Source: Bacteroidales bacterium (lineage in GTDB: Bacteria; Bacteroidota; Bacteroidia; Bacteroidales; Muribaculaceae). From it: a stretch of DNA of 58,170 nucleotides. The translations under genes and the position numbers were made by a program. The notes under the pieces are model-generated. The model saw nothing but the letters and a program-made list of their open reading frames with translations, had not been told where the DNA came from and made no database searches. Shown in pieces: positions 1 through 8,367 of the stretch. Position 1 is the first letter of the stretch, and each line of letters starts with the position of its first letter. The stretch covers positions 1 through 58,170 of the forward strand of contig SFEA01000010.1 of the NCBI GenBank assembly GCA_004557385.1. Direction: 5' to 3'.

Positions 1-515
1 TGGTGATTAGCAGCTGCAACGGCTTGTGGCGCTACCGCATAGGCGACACGGTGCGCATCGAAAGCACCTCGCCACTGAAAATACGCATCGTGGGGCGCAC
101 GCGCAGCTTCATCAACGCTTTTGGCGAGGAACTGATGGTACATAACGCCAACGCAGCCATCACAGCCGCCTGTCAAGCCACCGGCGCTCAGATTGCCGAC
201 TACACCGCTGCGCCCGTGTTCACCACCGAAACCGCCAAGGGCTGCCACGAATGGCTCATCGAGTTCACCCGTGAGCCCGACAGCCTGCAGCATTTTGCCC
301 GAGTGCTCGACTCCTGCCTCAAGCAGGAAAATTCCGACTACGAAGCCAAACGCTACAACGACATCTTCCTGGCTCCGCCTCGCATCACCATTGCCAAGCC
401 GGGGCTCTTTGACAACTGGCTGGAAATGACCGGCAAACGCGGCGGACAGCGCAAAGTGCCGCGCCTGTGCAACGACCGCAAACTGCTCGACCGGCTCCTC
501 GAACTGAATCATTAA
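1..515 (+). CDS. GH3 auxin-responsive-promoter-family protein, C-terminal part (cut by window edge)
   Basis: The reading frame enters from the left edge and stops at 513-515, leaving about 170 C-terminal residues. The sequence near its start, GLWRYRIGDTVRI, and the following IVGRTRSFINAFGEEL are typical of the GH3 family, which is related to adenylate-forming acyl-acid amido synthetases. Bacteroidetes carry GH3 proteins of about 500 residues whose substrate is unknown, so no reaction is assigned. The adenylation core lies outside the window. The next gene starts 39 bp downstream on the same strand, so co-transcription with the phosphatase is possible. Family assignment is firm; function is not. 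Confidence 0.85.
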   Translation, partial: VISSCNGLWRYRIGDTVRIESTSPLKIRIVGRTRSFINAFGEELMVHNANAAITAACQATGAQIADYTAAPVFTTETAKGCHEWLIEFTREPDSLQHFARVLDSCLKQENSDYEAKRYNDIFLAPPRITIAKPGLFDNWLEMTGKRGGQRKVPRLCNDRKLLDRLLELNH

Positions 516-554
516 CACAACATCATAACCATCTCATTATTTAAGAAAACCATT

Positions 555-1949
555 ATGAAAAAGGCTTTAAGCATTGTGTGTTGCATAATCGTTGCCATTT
601 CAATGGCAGCCAAGCAACCAAAGTACATTTTTTATTTTATTGGCGACGGCATGGGATTAAGCCCGATACTATGCACCGAAACCTACAACCGCACCGTGCT
701 GCAAACCGGCGAACCGCTGCTGATGCTGCAATTCCCGGTGGCTTCGTATGCCACCTCGTATTCGCACAGCAACACCATCACCGATTCGGCTGCTGCCGGC
801 ACCGCACTCTCCACCGGGCATAAGACCAACAACTCGGCGCTTGGCGTAGACGGCGACGGCAACCCTGTGACCAGCATCGCCAAGGAGCTGCACGACCGCG
901 GCTACGGCGTTGCCATTGCCACATCGGTGGACCCCGACGATGCCACCCCGGGCGCTTTCTATGCCCATGTGCCTAAGCGAAACATGTTCTACGACATTGC
1001 GCAAGACATGGCTCGAAGCGGCTACAACATGTTTGCCGGAGCTCGCCTGCGCGGCAAGACTCCCGAAGGCGGCAAAGACGTGAAAACCATCCTCACCGAT
1101 GCCGGTTACACCATTGTCAACGGTCCTAAAGGCTACGAAGCCAACAAGAATAAAGACAAACTGGTGCTGCTGAACACCACTGAAACCATCGACCACATTG
1201 GCTACGCCATCGACAGCATCGCCGAAAACCTCTCGCTGCCGTTCATCACCCGGGCTTGCCTCGAGCACCAACTGAAGGTGTCGCCCAAGCGCTTCTTCAT
1301 AATGGTTGAAGGCGGACTCATCGACCACTCGCTGCACGCCAACGACGCCGGCACCTCGGTGAAAGAAATAATCGACTTCAACAATGCCATTCGCGTGGCT
1401 TACGACTTCTATCTCAAGCACAAGGACGAAACGCTGATTGTGGTCACTGCCGACCACAACACCGGCGGCATGGCTGCAGGCGTGAGCGGCGGACCCTATA
1501 ACCACGTCATGAGCAACTTCAACTATCAGCGCGTGTCAATCGAGCAGATGCAAGCCGACTGCCGCAAAATGCTCAACCGCGAGCAACCTGTCACCTGGGA
1601 CGAAATGAAGAAATACCTCGCCGACAACCTCGGGCTATACAGCCACATCGCCGTGAGCGAAAAGAACGACAAGGCGCTCACCGAGGCTTTCGAAGCCACT
1701 TTCGTCAATCGCAACAATGCCGACAAAAAGACTCTCTACGCCACCTTCAACCAGTTTGTGGCTCGCACATTCAGCATCCTCGACCTTAACACCGGCATCG
1801 GCTGGACCACCAGCGGCCATTCGGGCGACTTCGTGCCGGTGTTTGCCATCGGCGCCGGCAGCGAACTGTTCCACGGCTTCCAGGACAACACCGACCTGCC
1901 GAACAAAATACGCCGTCTGTGCGGCATAAATCGGCATAGCGGCAAGTGA
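555..1949 (+). CDS. Alkaline phosphatase, exported
   Basis: This 464-residue protein hydrolyses phosphate monoesters in the periplasm. An N-terminal hydrophobic signal segment (residues 1-18) precedes the fold. The alkaline phosphatase superfamily signature is intact: metal ligand Asp31 in IGDGMG, the nucleophile Ser78 in TDSAAAGTA, the metal-binding stretch GGLIDHSLHAND, then TADHNTGG and a late GHSG histidine. Length matches bacterial PhoA-type enzymes. It lies 63 bp upstream of the GH97 gene on the same strand, and the two could share a transcript. Nothing is visibly truncated. I see no Pho-box-like repeat upstream, so phosphate control cannot be argued from sequence. Confidence 0.93.
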   Translation: MKKALSIVCCIIVAISMAAKQPKYIFYFIGDGMGLSPILCTETYNRTVLQTGEPLLMLQFPVASYATSYSHSNTITDSAAAGTALSTGHKTNNSALGVDGDGNPVTSIAKELHDRGYGVAIATSVDPDDATPGAFYAHVPKRNMFYDIAQDMARSGYNMFAGARLRGKTPEGGKDVKTILTDAGYTIVNGPKGYEANKNKDKLVLLNTTETIDHIGYAIDSIAENLSLPFITRACLEHQLKVSPKRFFIMVEGGLIDHSLHANDAGTSVKEIIDFNNAIRVAYDFYLKHKDETLIVVTADHNTGGMAAGVSGGPYNHVMSNFNYQRVSIEQMQADCRKMLNREQPVTWDEMKKYLADNLGLYSHIAVSEKNDKALTEAFEATFVNRNNADKKTLYATFNQFVARTFSILDLNTGIGWTTSGHSGDFVPVFAIGAGSELFHGFQDNTDLPNKIRRLCGINRHSGK

Positions 1950-2012
1950 ACCCCTCGCACAAAAACTAATAAACTAATAAAACTTAATAACCCAACACTT
2001 AACTAACTCATT

Positions 2013-4010
2013 ATGCGCATCAAAACACTGCTGGCAGCGCTTTGCATAGGCTCGCTGAGCCTCGCTGCCCAAAAAACCTACCAACTCACCTCGCCCGACG
2101 GCAAGGTGGAAACCACCATCACCGCCGGCTCCACGCTCGCCTATAGCATTAGTGTCGACGGAAAACAGGTGCTCGCCCCATCGGCGCTGAGCATGTCGCT
2201 CAGCAACAACAGCGTGTGGGGCACCAACGTGAAAGTGAAAAAGGCCGACCGCTCCACCATCAACGAGGCAGTGCCGTCGCCCGTATATCGTGCCACCGCA
2301 CTGCCCAACCATTGCAACGTGCTCACGCTGCAATGCGCCGGCAACTACAACGTGGAATTCCGCGCCTACAACAACGGTGTGGCTTACCGCTTTGTCAGCC
2401 GCCTGAAAAAGCCGTTTAACGTCAACAGCGAAGGCGTGGAATATAACCTCGTGGGCGACTGCACCTGCGTGGTGCCCTACGTAAACGGTTTCGACGCCAA
2501 CAACCCCGAGGGACAGTTCCGCAACTCGTTTGAGAACACCTACACCATCAGCCCTGTGAGCAAGCTCAACCCCAACCGCTATTGCTTCCTGCCGCTGGTG
2601 GTTGAAGCGGCTCCGGGCGTGAAACTTTGCCTCACCGAAAGCCATCTCGAAAACTATCCGGGGCTTTATCTGCATGCCGCCGAAGGCAACGCCCTGAAAG
2701 GAATCAACGCACCTTATCCTAAGGAGATGAAGCAAGGCGGACACAACAACCTGCAGATGCTGGTGCAATCCACCGAGAACTATATAGCAAAAGTGAACGC
2801 CCCACGCAGTTTCCCGTGGCGCGTGGCTATGATTAGCCGTAACGACGTGGAACTGGCAGAGAACAACCTCTCTTACCTGCTTGCTGCGCCTAACCGCATC
2901 GGCGACACCTCGTGGATTCGCCCGGGCAAAGTGGCATGGGACTGGTGGTGCGACTGGAACATCGGCGGAGTGGACTTCGAAGCCGGTGTAAACACTGCCA
3001 CCTATAAGCATTTCATCGATTTTGCTGCCGAACACGGCATTGAATATGTAATCCTCGACGAAGGGTGGGCGGTGAACCTCAAAGCCGACCTCATGCAAGT
3101 GGTGCCCGAAATCGACCTCAAAGGCATTGTCGACTATGCCACCGACAAAAATGTGGGCATAATTCTTTGGGCTGGCTACAAAGCATTCGACCGCGACATG
3201 GAAAACGTGTGCCGCCATTATGCCCAGATGGGCGTGAAAGGTTTTAAGGTGGATTTCATGGACCGCGACGACCAAATCATCACCGATTTCTACTATCGTG
3301 CCGCCGAAACTTGCGCACGCTATCATCTGCTTGTCGACTTCCACGGAGCATTCAAGCCTGCCGGCATGAACCGCACCTATCCTAACGCCATCAACTTCGA
3401 AGGCGTTCACGGACTTGAACAACTCAAGTGGATACCTGCAACACACGACCGTATGACCTACGACTGCCAGATTCCGTTCATACGTCAGGCAGCAGGTCCG
3501 ATGGACTACACCCAAGGCGCAATGGTCAACACCGTGAAAGGCGCCTACACGCCAAACTGGAGCAGCCCGATGAGCCAAGGCACACGATGCCACCAACTCG
3601 GTTTATATATGGTGCTCGATTCGCCTCTGAGCATGCTCTGCGACAGCCCAACCAACTATCGCATCCTGGGCGGCAAATGCACCGACTTCATCGCCCAAGT
3701 GCCCACCACATGGGACGAAACCCGCGTGCTCGCCGGCGAGATGGGCAAATACGTCATCACAGCCCGTCGCAAAGGTTCGACATGGTATGTTGGAGGCATC
3801 ACCAACTGGGACGCACGCGACGTTAAGGTCGACACATCGCTGCTCGGAAGCGGCTCGTGGACAATGGAATCGTTCACCGACGGCGTGAACGCACACCGCC
3901 GCGCCGACGACTATCGCCACGCCACCGGCAAACCGGTTGCTGCCAGCTCGGCAATCGACTTGCACATGGCGCCCGGCGGCGGCTTCGCAATCATCCTCCG
4001 CAGCAAATAA
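2013..4010 (+). CDS. GH97 family glycosidase, probable retaining alpha-galactosidase type
   Basis: A 665-residue exported glycosidase: signal peptide at residues 1-19 (cleavage near LAAQ), N-terminal beta-sandwich, then a TIM barrel from about residue 300 with DWWCDWN and YVILDEGW. GH97 contains inverting alpha-glucosidases (SusB type) and retaining alpha-galactosidases. The motif KVDFMDRDDQ places an Asp at residue 414, where the characterised retaining Bacteroides GH97b enzyme has its nucleophile (about residue 415). This favours the retaining alpha-galactosidase group, by inference. It is unaccompanied by SusC/SusD genes. A hairpin with a duplicated arm follows the stop codon. Family call is firm; substrate is moderate. 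Confidence 0.92.
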   Translation: MRIKTLLAALCIGSLSLAAQKTYQLTSPDGKVETTITAGSTLAYSISVDGKQVLAPSALSMSLSNNSVWGTNVKVKKADRSTINEAVPSPVYRATALPNHCNVLTLQCAGNYNVEFRAYNNGVAYRFVSRLKKPFNVNSEGVEYNLVGDCTCVVPYVNGFDANNPEGQFRNSFENTYTISPVSKLNPNRYCFLPLVVEAAPGVKLCLTESHLENYPGLYLHAAEGNALKGINAPYPKEMKQGGHNNLQMLVQSTENYIAKVNAPRSFPWRVAMISRNDVELAENNLSYLLAAPNRIGDTSWIRPGKVAWDWWCDWNIGGVDFEAGVNTATYKHFIDFAAEHGIEYVILDEGWAVNLKADLMQVVPEIDLKGIVDYATDKNVGIILWAGYKAFDRDMENVCRHYAQMGVKGFKVDFMDRDDQIITDFYYRAAETCARYHLLVDFHGAFKPAGMNRTYPNAINFEGVHGLEQLKWIPATHDRMTYDCQIPFIRQAAGPMDYTQGAMVNTVKGAYTPNWSSPMSQGTRCHQLGLYMVLDSPLSMLCDSPTNYRILGGKCTDFIAQVPTTWDETRVLAGEMGKYVITARRKGSTWYVGGITNWDARDVKVDTSLLGSGSWTMESFTDGVNAHRRADDYRHATGKPVAASSAIDLHMAPGGGFAIILRSK

Positions 4011-4044
4011 CGCCCTGCCGAGGCACAGAAATTATTATAACCCA

Positions 4045-4117
4045 AGCACCCGAAGCGGGATACTATTAGCACCCGAAGCGGCAGCCCATCGCCCCGCCTC
4101 GGGTGCTGCTATTTTCT
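4045..4117 (+). terminator. Terminator with duplicated left arm after the GH97 gene
   Basis: The 14-mer AGCACCCGAAGCGG occurs twice, at 4045-4058 and 4068-4081. Both copies can pair with the single right arm at 4094-4107 (CCGCCTCGGGTGCT), with one A-C mismatch. A T-rich stretch follows. Only one left arm can be used at a time. Confidence 0.7.
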
Positions 4118-4167
4118 CCCAATAATCAAAAACGACTCCTGCGGGAACAAGTTGCGGCAATTTTTAG

Positions 4168-4175
4168 TAACTTTG
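4168..4175 (+). promoter_or_regulatory. Candidate -7 element (TAACTTTG) for the SBF-type transporter
   Basis: TAACTTTG fits the Bacteroidetes -7 consensus TAnnTTTG. The -33 element is poor. It implies a leader of about 130 nt before the start at 4309, with short GC-rich hairpins such as GCGG-gaaaaa-CCGC. I recognise no known riboswitch there. Confidence 0.4.
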
Positions 4176-4308
4176 CGGTGCGGAAAGCTGCCATTGGCTG
4201 ACGGCGGCTGCGCATACATCACCCTTGCCGCGGGAAAAACCGCAGCACACAGCACCTCGCGAGAGATGCCGCACAACGGGGCGTAACGACAATTATGTAA
4301 GATTCAAT

Positions 4309-5292
4309 ATGTCGAAAACAATATCAGCGATAATTCAATTCGTAAAGAACTGGACATTGCCCATTTCGATGATTACGGGCGCACTTGCCTATTTTGCTTG
4401 GCGCGCCATTCCATGCCACGAAGCCTATTCGGGCGCAGTGAACTCTGCCATTGCATGGGTTCAGCCGGTGCTCATCTTCTGTATGCTGTTGGTGAGCTTC
4501 TGCAAGGTGAAAATCAAGGAATTTGCATTGCGCCGATGGCACCTGTGGCTGTGCCTGTTTCAGGTGGGCATGTTCGTGGCGCTGGCAGCGGTGGCGTGCC
4601 TCAACATCAACTATAACCTGAAAGTGGTGATTGAATGTGCCATGCTGTGCTTCATCTGCCCCACGGCGACGGCGGCTGCGGTGGTCACTGCCCGTCTTGG
4701 CGGCAACCAAGCCACGCTGGTGAGCTACACCATCATCATCAACCTGGTTACGGCGCTCGCTGTGCCCGTGGTGCTGCCGCACGTACACCCGATTGGCAAC
4801 ATGACCTTCTGGCCGGCGCTGATGGCAATACTGGTGAAGGTGTTTCCGCTGCTCATCTGCCCGCTGTTTTTGGCAAGCATCATACGTCAATTCATGCCAC
4901 GCCTGCACGCCCTCATCCTGCGACCCAAAGACTTGGCATTCTATCTGTGGGCAGTGTCGCTGGCGCTTGCCATAGCCGTATCGGCTAAATCGCTCGTGCA
5001 CAGCACCGTGAGCCTATGGTGTCAGGCAGGCATGGCGGTAGTGTCGTTGGCAGCATGCCTCGCGCAATTTGCCTTCGGTAAACGCATGGGCAAGCGCGAA
5101 GGCGAACGCATTAGCGGCGGTCAAGCCTGCGGACAGAAAAACACCGTGTTTGCCATCTGGCTCGGCTACACCTTCCTCGACCCCGTCACAGCCCTCGCCG
5201 GCGGCTACTACAGCATCTGGCACAACGTAATCAACAGCTACCAGCTCTACAAGCACCGCCACCAGCCTCAGAGGCAGGACACGAAGATGTAG
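4309..5292 (+). CDS. Bile acid:sodium symporter (SBF/BASS-like) family transporter
   Basis: A polytopic inner-membrane protein of 327 residues with about nine or ten hydrophobic segments. The stretch FICPTATAAAVVTARLGGN followed by a long helix is characteristic of the SBF/BASS fold, where it lies near the sodium and substrate site. Family members carry bile acids, ketopantoate or other organic anions; the substrate here is unknown. I start at the ATG at 4309, which begins directly before the first membrane segment. The frame is open upstream to 4225, but those 28 residues are charged and translate what looks like leader sequence. The 3' end overlaps the convergent gene by 25 bp. Confidence 0.75.
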   Translation: MSKTISAIIQFVKNWTLPISMITGALAYFAWRAIPCHEAYSGAVNSAIAWVQPVLIFCMLLVSFCKVKIKEFALRRWHLWLCLFQVGMFVALAAVACLNINYNLKVVIECAMLCFICPTATAAAVVTARLGGNQATLVSYTIIINLVTALAVPVVLPHVHPIGNMTFWPALMAILVKVFPLLICPLFLASIIRQFMPRLHALILRPKDLAFYLWAVSLALAIAVSAKSLVHSTVSLWCQAGMAVVSLAACLAQFAFGKRMGKREGERISGGQACGQKNTVFAIWLGYTFLDPVTALAGGYYSIWHNVINSYQLYKHRHQPQRQDTKM

Positions 5293-5552
5293 GCGGCGAG
5301 GGCGGCGTAGGATAGCCATACCATCCACATGAGCACGTTGCTCACTTCGCGACGGTCGGGACGGATGAAATATGCCATACCGAGCATGCCGAACACATAC
5401 ACCGGAAACCACGTGAGCACAAACGCCTGGGTGCCCTCAACCCTGCATACCATTTGCTGATAGGCATACAGCCACATCACCACCGGCAGCACGCTCAGCA
5501 GCACCAGCATCTTGAACCACAACGGGCGTTTTTGTTTATTGTCTTGTTCCAT
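5268..5552 (-). CDS. Small membrane protein of unknown function
   Basis: A 94-residue protein with a charged N-terminus (MEQDNKQKRP) and three hydrophobic segments, at about residues 13-31, 42-62 and 70-92. I do not recognise a family. It is transcribed convergently with the SBF-type transporter and overlaps its last 25 bp, so the two messages would be complementary at their 3' ends. A -7-like element (TAATTTTG on the minus strand, 5581-5574) lies about 20 bp before the start. This supports a real, separately transcribed gene. Confidence 0.65.
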   Translation of the reverse strand: MEQDNKQKRPLWFKMLVLLSVLPVVMWLYAYQQMVCRVEGTQAFVLTWFPVYVFGMLGMAYFIRPDRREVSNVLMWMVWLSYAALAAYIFVSCL

Positions 5553-5682
5553 ATCATTGATTGTTTATAACAACAAAATTACAACTTTCGCGGCAATAAT
5601 CGGTGCTTGATGCCCTTCGATGCACATTTTATGCACTTTTCAGCCTGTCGCACGGACGTGTATAAGGATTTTTGACCGAAAA

Positions 5683-5715
5683 ATTGCATACACCGTGATT
5701 TATTCACTACTTTTG
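5683..5715 (+). promoter_or_regulatory. Promoter (ATTG, 21 nt, TACTTTTG)
   Basis: A -7 element TACTTTTG at 5708-5715 is preceded after 21 nt by a partial -33 element ATTG at 5683-5686. The spacing is what Bacteroidetes sigma-ABfr promoters use. It points toward the short ORF at 5757. Confidence 0.5.
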
Positions 5716-5756
5716 CGTCATACTTAATAAAAGAAATCACTTCAATTAGAATTACT

Positions 5757-5921
5757 ATGTTAATACGCAACGACAAGGGCGAATTCAAGCAGCAGCTGAG
5801 CATGGAGGAAATGGCAGCACACTGCATGCAATTTCTCGACGAGGTGAACCGCTTCATGCCCAAACCGCTCACGCACGACGAATACTCCGCCATGCTGCAC
5901 AAAGTGTTGCCGGCGCTATAA
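5757..5921 (+). CDS. Short ORF, 54 residues, unknown function
   Basis: The ORF begins about 35 bp after a promoter-like element and encodes a soluble, mostly helical peptide: MLIRNDKGEFKQQLSMEE, then AAHCMQFLDEVNRFM and a C-terminal HDEYSAMLHKVLPAL. It has no signal or membrane segment. Codon use (many GCC, CGC, AAC, CTG codons) resembles neighbouring genes and contrasts with the AT-rich DNA on both sides, which supports real coding. I do not recognise a family. It could be a small regulatory or binding protein; this is a guess. Confidence 0.5.
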   Translation: MLIRNDKGEFKQQLSMEEMAAHCMQFLDEVNRFMPKPLTHDEYSAMLHKVLPAL

Positions 5922-6119
5922 CGCTGGCGCAACCGCAAATAGCCAATTTTTTCACACTTAGCAGGTGTTTCGTTCGCTCGATTTTTGAGATTAATGTTTT
6001 TGAAATTTTACCCTAATTTTTATATGGCTAATAATCAGCATTTTAAAATATTTGTAATAATTTCAAATGTTAAATATAATGTTAATTTAAATTAATTCAC
6101 TATTAAACACCAAAAAACA
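5922..6119. other. AT-rich non-coding stretch
   Basis: No ORF with coding-like composition is visible. The stretch is mostly A and T runs and leads into the promoter of the candidate small RNA at 6120. I see no clear repeat or terminator directly after the short ORF at 5921. Confidence 0.5.
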
Positions 6120-6151
6120 TTTGGTCATGGCGAATTTCGGTTATACCTTTG
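6120..6151 (+). promoter_or_regulatory. Canonical promoter (TTTG, 20 nt, TACCTTTG) for the candidate small RNA
   Basis: TTTG at 6120-6123, a 20-nt spacer and TACCTTTG at 6144-6151 match both consensus elements of Bacteroidetes housekeeping promoters. The predicted start is about 6156-6158. No ORF follows within reach; a terminator does. Confidence 0.7.
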
Positions 6152-6155
6152 TGGT

Positions 6156-6271
6156 ACAAAAAGCGAAAATAATAATTAGGTCAATAAGATTACCAAAATC
6201 TTAATTTATTAGATTGAAAGCACAAATACCGAATACGGGCAAGACGTGATGTCTTGCCCTTTTCAGTTTTT
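6156..6271 (+). ncRNA. Candidate small RNA, possible antisense regulator of the C10 protease mRNA
   Basis: A near-consensus promoter, about 80 nt of AT-rich non-coding sequence and a strong intrinsic terminator (GGGCAAGAC-gtgat-GTCTTGCCC at 6237-6259, then tttt and ttttt) define a transcript of roughly 105-115 nt. Its first part is unstructured (6167-6183), followed by a 7-bp hairpin TAAGATT-accaa-AATCTTA at 6185-6203. Bases 6167-6200 are complementary to 11362-11394 in the leader of the C10 protease gene: 17 contiguous pairs, then 7 and 8 more separated by small bulges. Expression is not shown by sequence. Alternatives are an attenuated leader of the fucosidase gene 160 bp downstream, although that gene has its own -7-like element. 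Confidence 0.6.
6237..6271 (+). terminator. Rho-independent terminator of the candidate small RNA
   Basis: A 9-bp perfect stem (6237-6245 with 6251-6259), a 5-nt loop, then TTTT and TTTTT runs. Confidence 0.85.
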
Positions 6272-6429
6272 ATACCCTAAGTGACAGCACAATAGCGGCA
6301 CATGCGCCTTAGAGTCAAAAGTCATTTTTGCTGCAATATATGGCAATACCGCAATCTTTTTTGTAACTTTACGGCATATAAAACCCGATAATTCAACCGA
6401 CAATTCACTAAACCAAATAACCAACGATT

Positions 6430-8250
6430 ATGAAACCCCTTAAAACTATCATTTCGGTTTTAGCAACTGGAGCAATCTTGAGCGCTTGCAGCCCAAAGGT
6501 GACAGCACCGCAAACCATCGGGCCGTTGCCATCGGAGCATCAGCTCGAGTGGCACAAAATGGAGACTTACGCCTTTATTCACTTCGGACTGAACACTTTT
6601 GCCGACAAGGAATGGGGCTACGGCGACACACCGGCATCGGTGTTCAACCCGACGAACCTCGACTGTGAGCAATGGGTGCGCACCATCAAAGCTGCCGGCA
6701 TGAAAGGTGTGATAATCACCACCAAGCACCACGACGGGTTCTGCCTATGGCCTACACAGCTCACCGAATACTGCATCCGCAACACGCCCTACAAGCAAGG
6801 CAAGGGCGACCTGGTGGGCGAGCTGCGCGCCGCCTGCGACAAATACGGATTGAAATTAGGTCTGTATCTCTCTCCATGGGACCGCAACTCGGCTGTATAC
6901 GGCACACCCGAATACGTGGAATACTACCACAAGCAAATTGAAGAACTCACCACACGCTACGGCGAAGTGTTTGAGTTCTGGCTCGACGGCGCCAACGGCG
7001 GCGACGGATACTACGGCGGCGCACGCGAGATGCGCACCATCGACCGCCGCACCTACTACGATTTCCCGAAAATATTTGCCCACATACTCAAGAACCAGCC
7101 ACAAACCATCATCTTCAGCGACGGCGGTCCCGGCTGCCGCTGGGTGGGCAACGAGCGCGGCGAGGCAAGTGCCACCAACTGGGCATTCCTGCGAGGCGAT
7201 GAAGTGTATCCCGGCTACCCCGACTACACCACGCTGCAATACGGCCACACCGACGGAACACACTGGATTCCAGCCGAATGCGACGTATCGATTCGCCCGG
7301 GTTGGTTTTTCCACGAAAGCGAAAACTCCAAGGTGAGAAGCGCCGAGAACCTCGTGAACCTCTACTATAAGAGCGTTGGACACAACGCCAACTTCATCCT
7401 CAACTTCCCCATCGACAAGACAGGACGCATACCAGCCACCGACTCGATTAACGTGTGCAAGATGCGCCAGATTCTCGACACCGAACTTGGCAACAACATC
7501 CTCAAAGGCGTGAAGCCGGAAGCCAGCAACAGCCGCGGCGGCCGTTTCAGCGCAGCTGCCACCACCGACGGAAATGGCGACACCTATTGGGCAACTGCCG
7601 ACGACGTGACATCGGCAACCATTCAATTCAACATACCGCGTCAGAAGGTGAACCGCATGATGCTTCAGGAATACATCGCACTCGGACAACGCGTGCAGGA
7701 ATTCACCGTTGACTATCGCGACGCACAGGGCACCTGGCAGCCGGTGAACGCAGGCGAAGAAACCACCACCATCGGCTACAAGCGTCTGCTGCGCTTCCCT
7801 ACGGTGGAAACCGACGGCTTGCGCATCACCATCGTCAAGTCGCGCGCTTGCCCATGCATTGCCAACATCGAGGCATACTACGGCGGTGCCGGCAGCGACA
7901 AGCAATATGTCGACAACAGCAACAACTTCAAGTCGGTGAAATTTGAATTGACCACCCACACCGACCGCTTCGTAATGGACCTCGGCGGACAGCGCGAAGT
8001 GAACACGCTGCACTATCTGCCCGATGCCGACGGCATGATTGCGCAATACGAAGTATATGCCGGCGACACTCCCGAAACAGCCACCACACTCGTCAAGAAG
8101 GGCGAATTCTCCAACATCAAGAACAACCCGATTGTGCAGACCCTGCGCTTTGCACCCGTACGCGCTAAAGTGATTGTGCTGAAAGCCACACGAATGATTG
8201 AACCGGGCGAACCGGTTAAAGCCAAGCGTCTGGGCATCGAGGTGCTATAA
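6430..8250 (+). CDS. GH29 alpha-L-fucosidase, lipoprotein
   Basis: This 606-residue enzyme removes alpha-linked L-fucose from glycans such as mucin or milk oligosaccharides. A lipoprotein signal (residues 1-20, lipobox ILSAC, Cys20) suggests anchoring to a membrane. The GH29 barrel runs from about residue 38 to 350, with IHFGLNTF, TTKHHDGF and the nucleophile Asp186 in EFWLDGA. A C-terminal discoidin-like (F5/8 C) region covers about residues 360-600. The two-domain layout resembles the GH29-B group with alpha-1,3/1,4 preference, but that subgroup is inferred. A -7-like TAACTTTA lies near 6363. It stands alone, without transport genes. Confidence 0.93.
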   Translation: MKPLKTIISVLATGAILSACSPKVTAPQTIGPLPSEHQLEWHKMETYAFIHFGLNTFADKEWGYGDTPASVFNPTNLDCEQWVRTIKAAGMKGVIITTKHHDGFCLWPTQLTEYCIRNTPYKQGKGDLVGELRAACDKYGLKLGLYLSPWDRNSAVYGTPEYVEYYHKQIEELTTRYGEVFEFWLDGANGGDGYYGGAREMRTIDRRTYYDFPKIFAHILKNQPQTIIFSDGGPGCRWVGNERGEASATNWAFLRGDEVYPGYPDYTTLQYGHTDGTHWIPAECDVSIRPGWFFHESENSKVRSAENLVNLYYKSVGHNANFILNFPIDKTGRIPATDSINVCKMRQILDTELGNNILKGVKPEASNSRGGRFSAAATTDGNGDTYWATADDVTSATIQFNIPRQKVNRMMLQEYIALGQRVQEFTVDYRDAQGTWQPVNAGEETTTIGYKRLLRFPTVETDGLRITIVKSRACPCIANIEAYYGGAGSDKQYVDNSNNFKSVKFELTTHTDRFVMDLGGQREVNTLHYLPDADGMIAQYEVYAGDTPETATTLVKKGEFSNIKNNPIVQTLRFAPVRAKVIVLKATRMIEPGEPVKAKRLGIEVL

Positions 8251-8287
8251 GCCGCCGCACGAACAGCATTTCTAATACACACAGCAA

Positions 8288-8319
8288 GCCCACCTTGCCA
8301 TCACAGCAGCAAGGTGGGC
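8288..8319. terminator. Inverted repeat between the convergent fucosidase and phosphoesterase genes
   Basis: An 11-bp perfect stem (GCCCACCTTGC at 8288-8298 with GCAAGGTGGGC at 8309-8319) with a 10-nt loop. It has no T tract on either side, so it is a probable but atypical bidirectional terminator. Confidence 0.6.
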
Positions 8320-8367
8320 GCGTTATGTTCAGCCAAGAGGCGGCAACGCCCTCCAGAAACGGCTCTT

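Noticed and set aside
669..1505. Long open frame on the minus strand opposite alkaline phosphatase, and similar long antisense frames (for example 1974-3596, 6856-8046, 52611-53810)
   Set aside because: They mirror strongly supported genes on the other strand, have no recognisable domains, and are the usual by-product of GC-rich codons such as GCC, GGC and AAC.
4168..4308. Possible riboswitch in the leader of the SBF-type transporter
   Set aside because: No TPP, FMN, cobalamin, SAM or preQ1 core motifs could be found; only short GC-rich hairpins are present.
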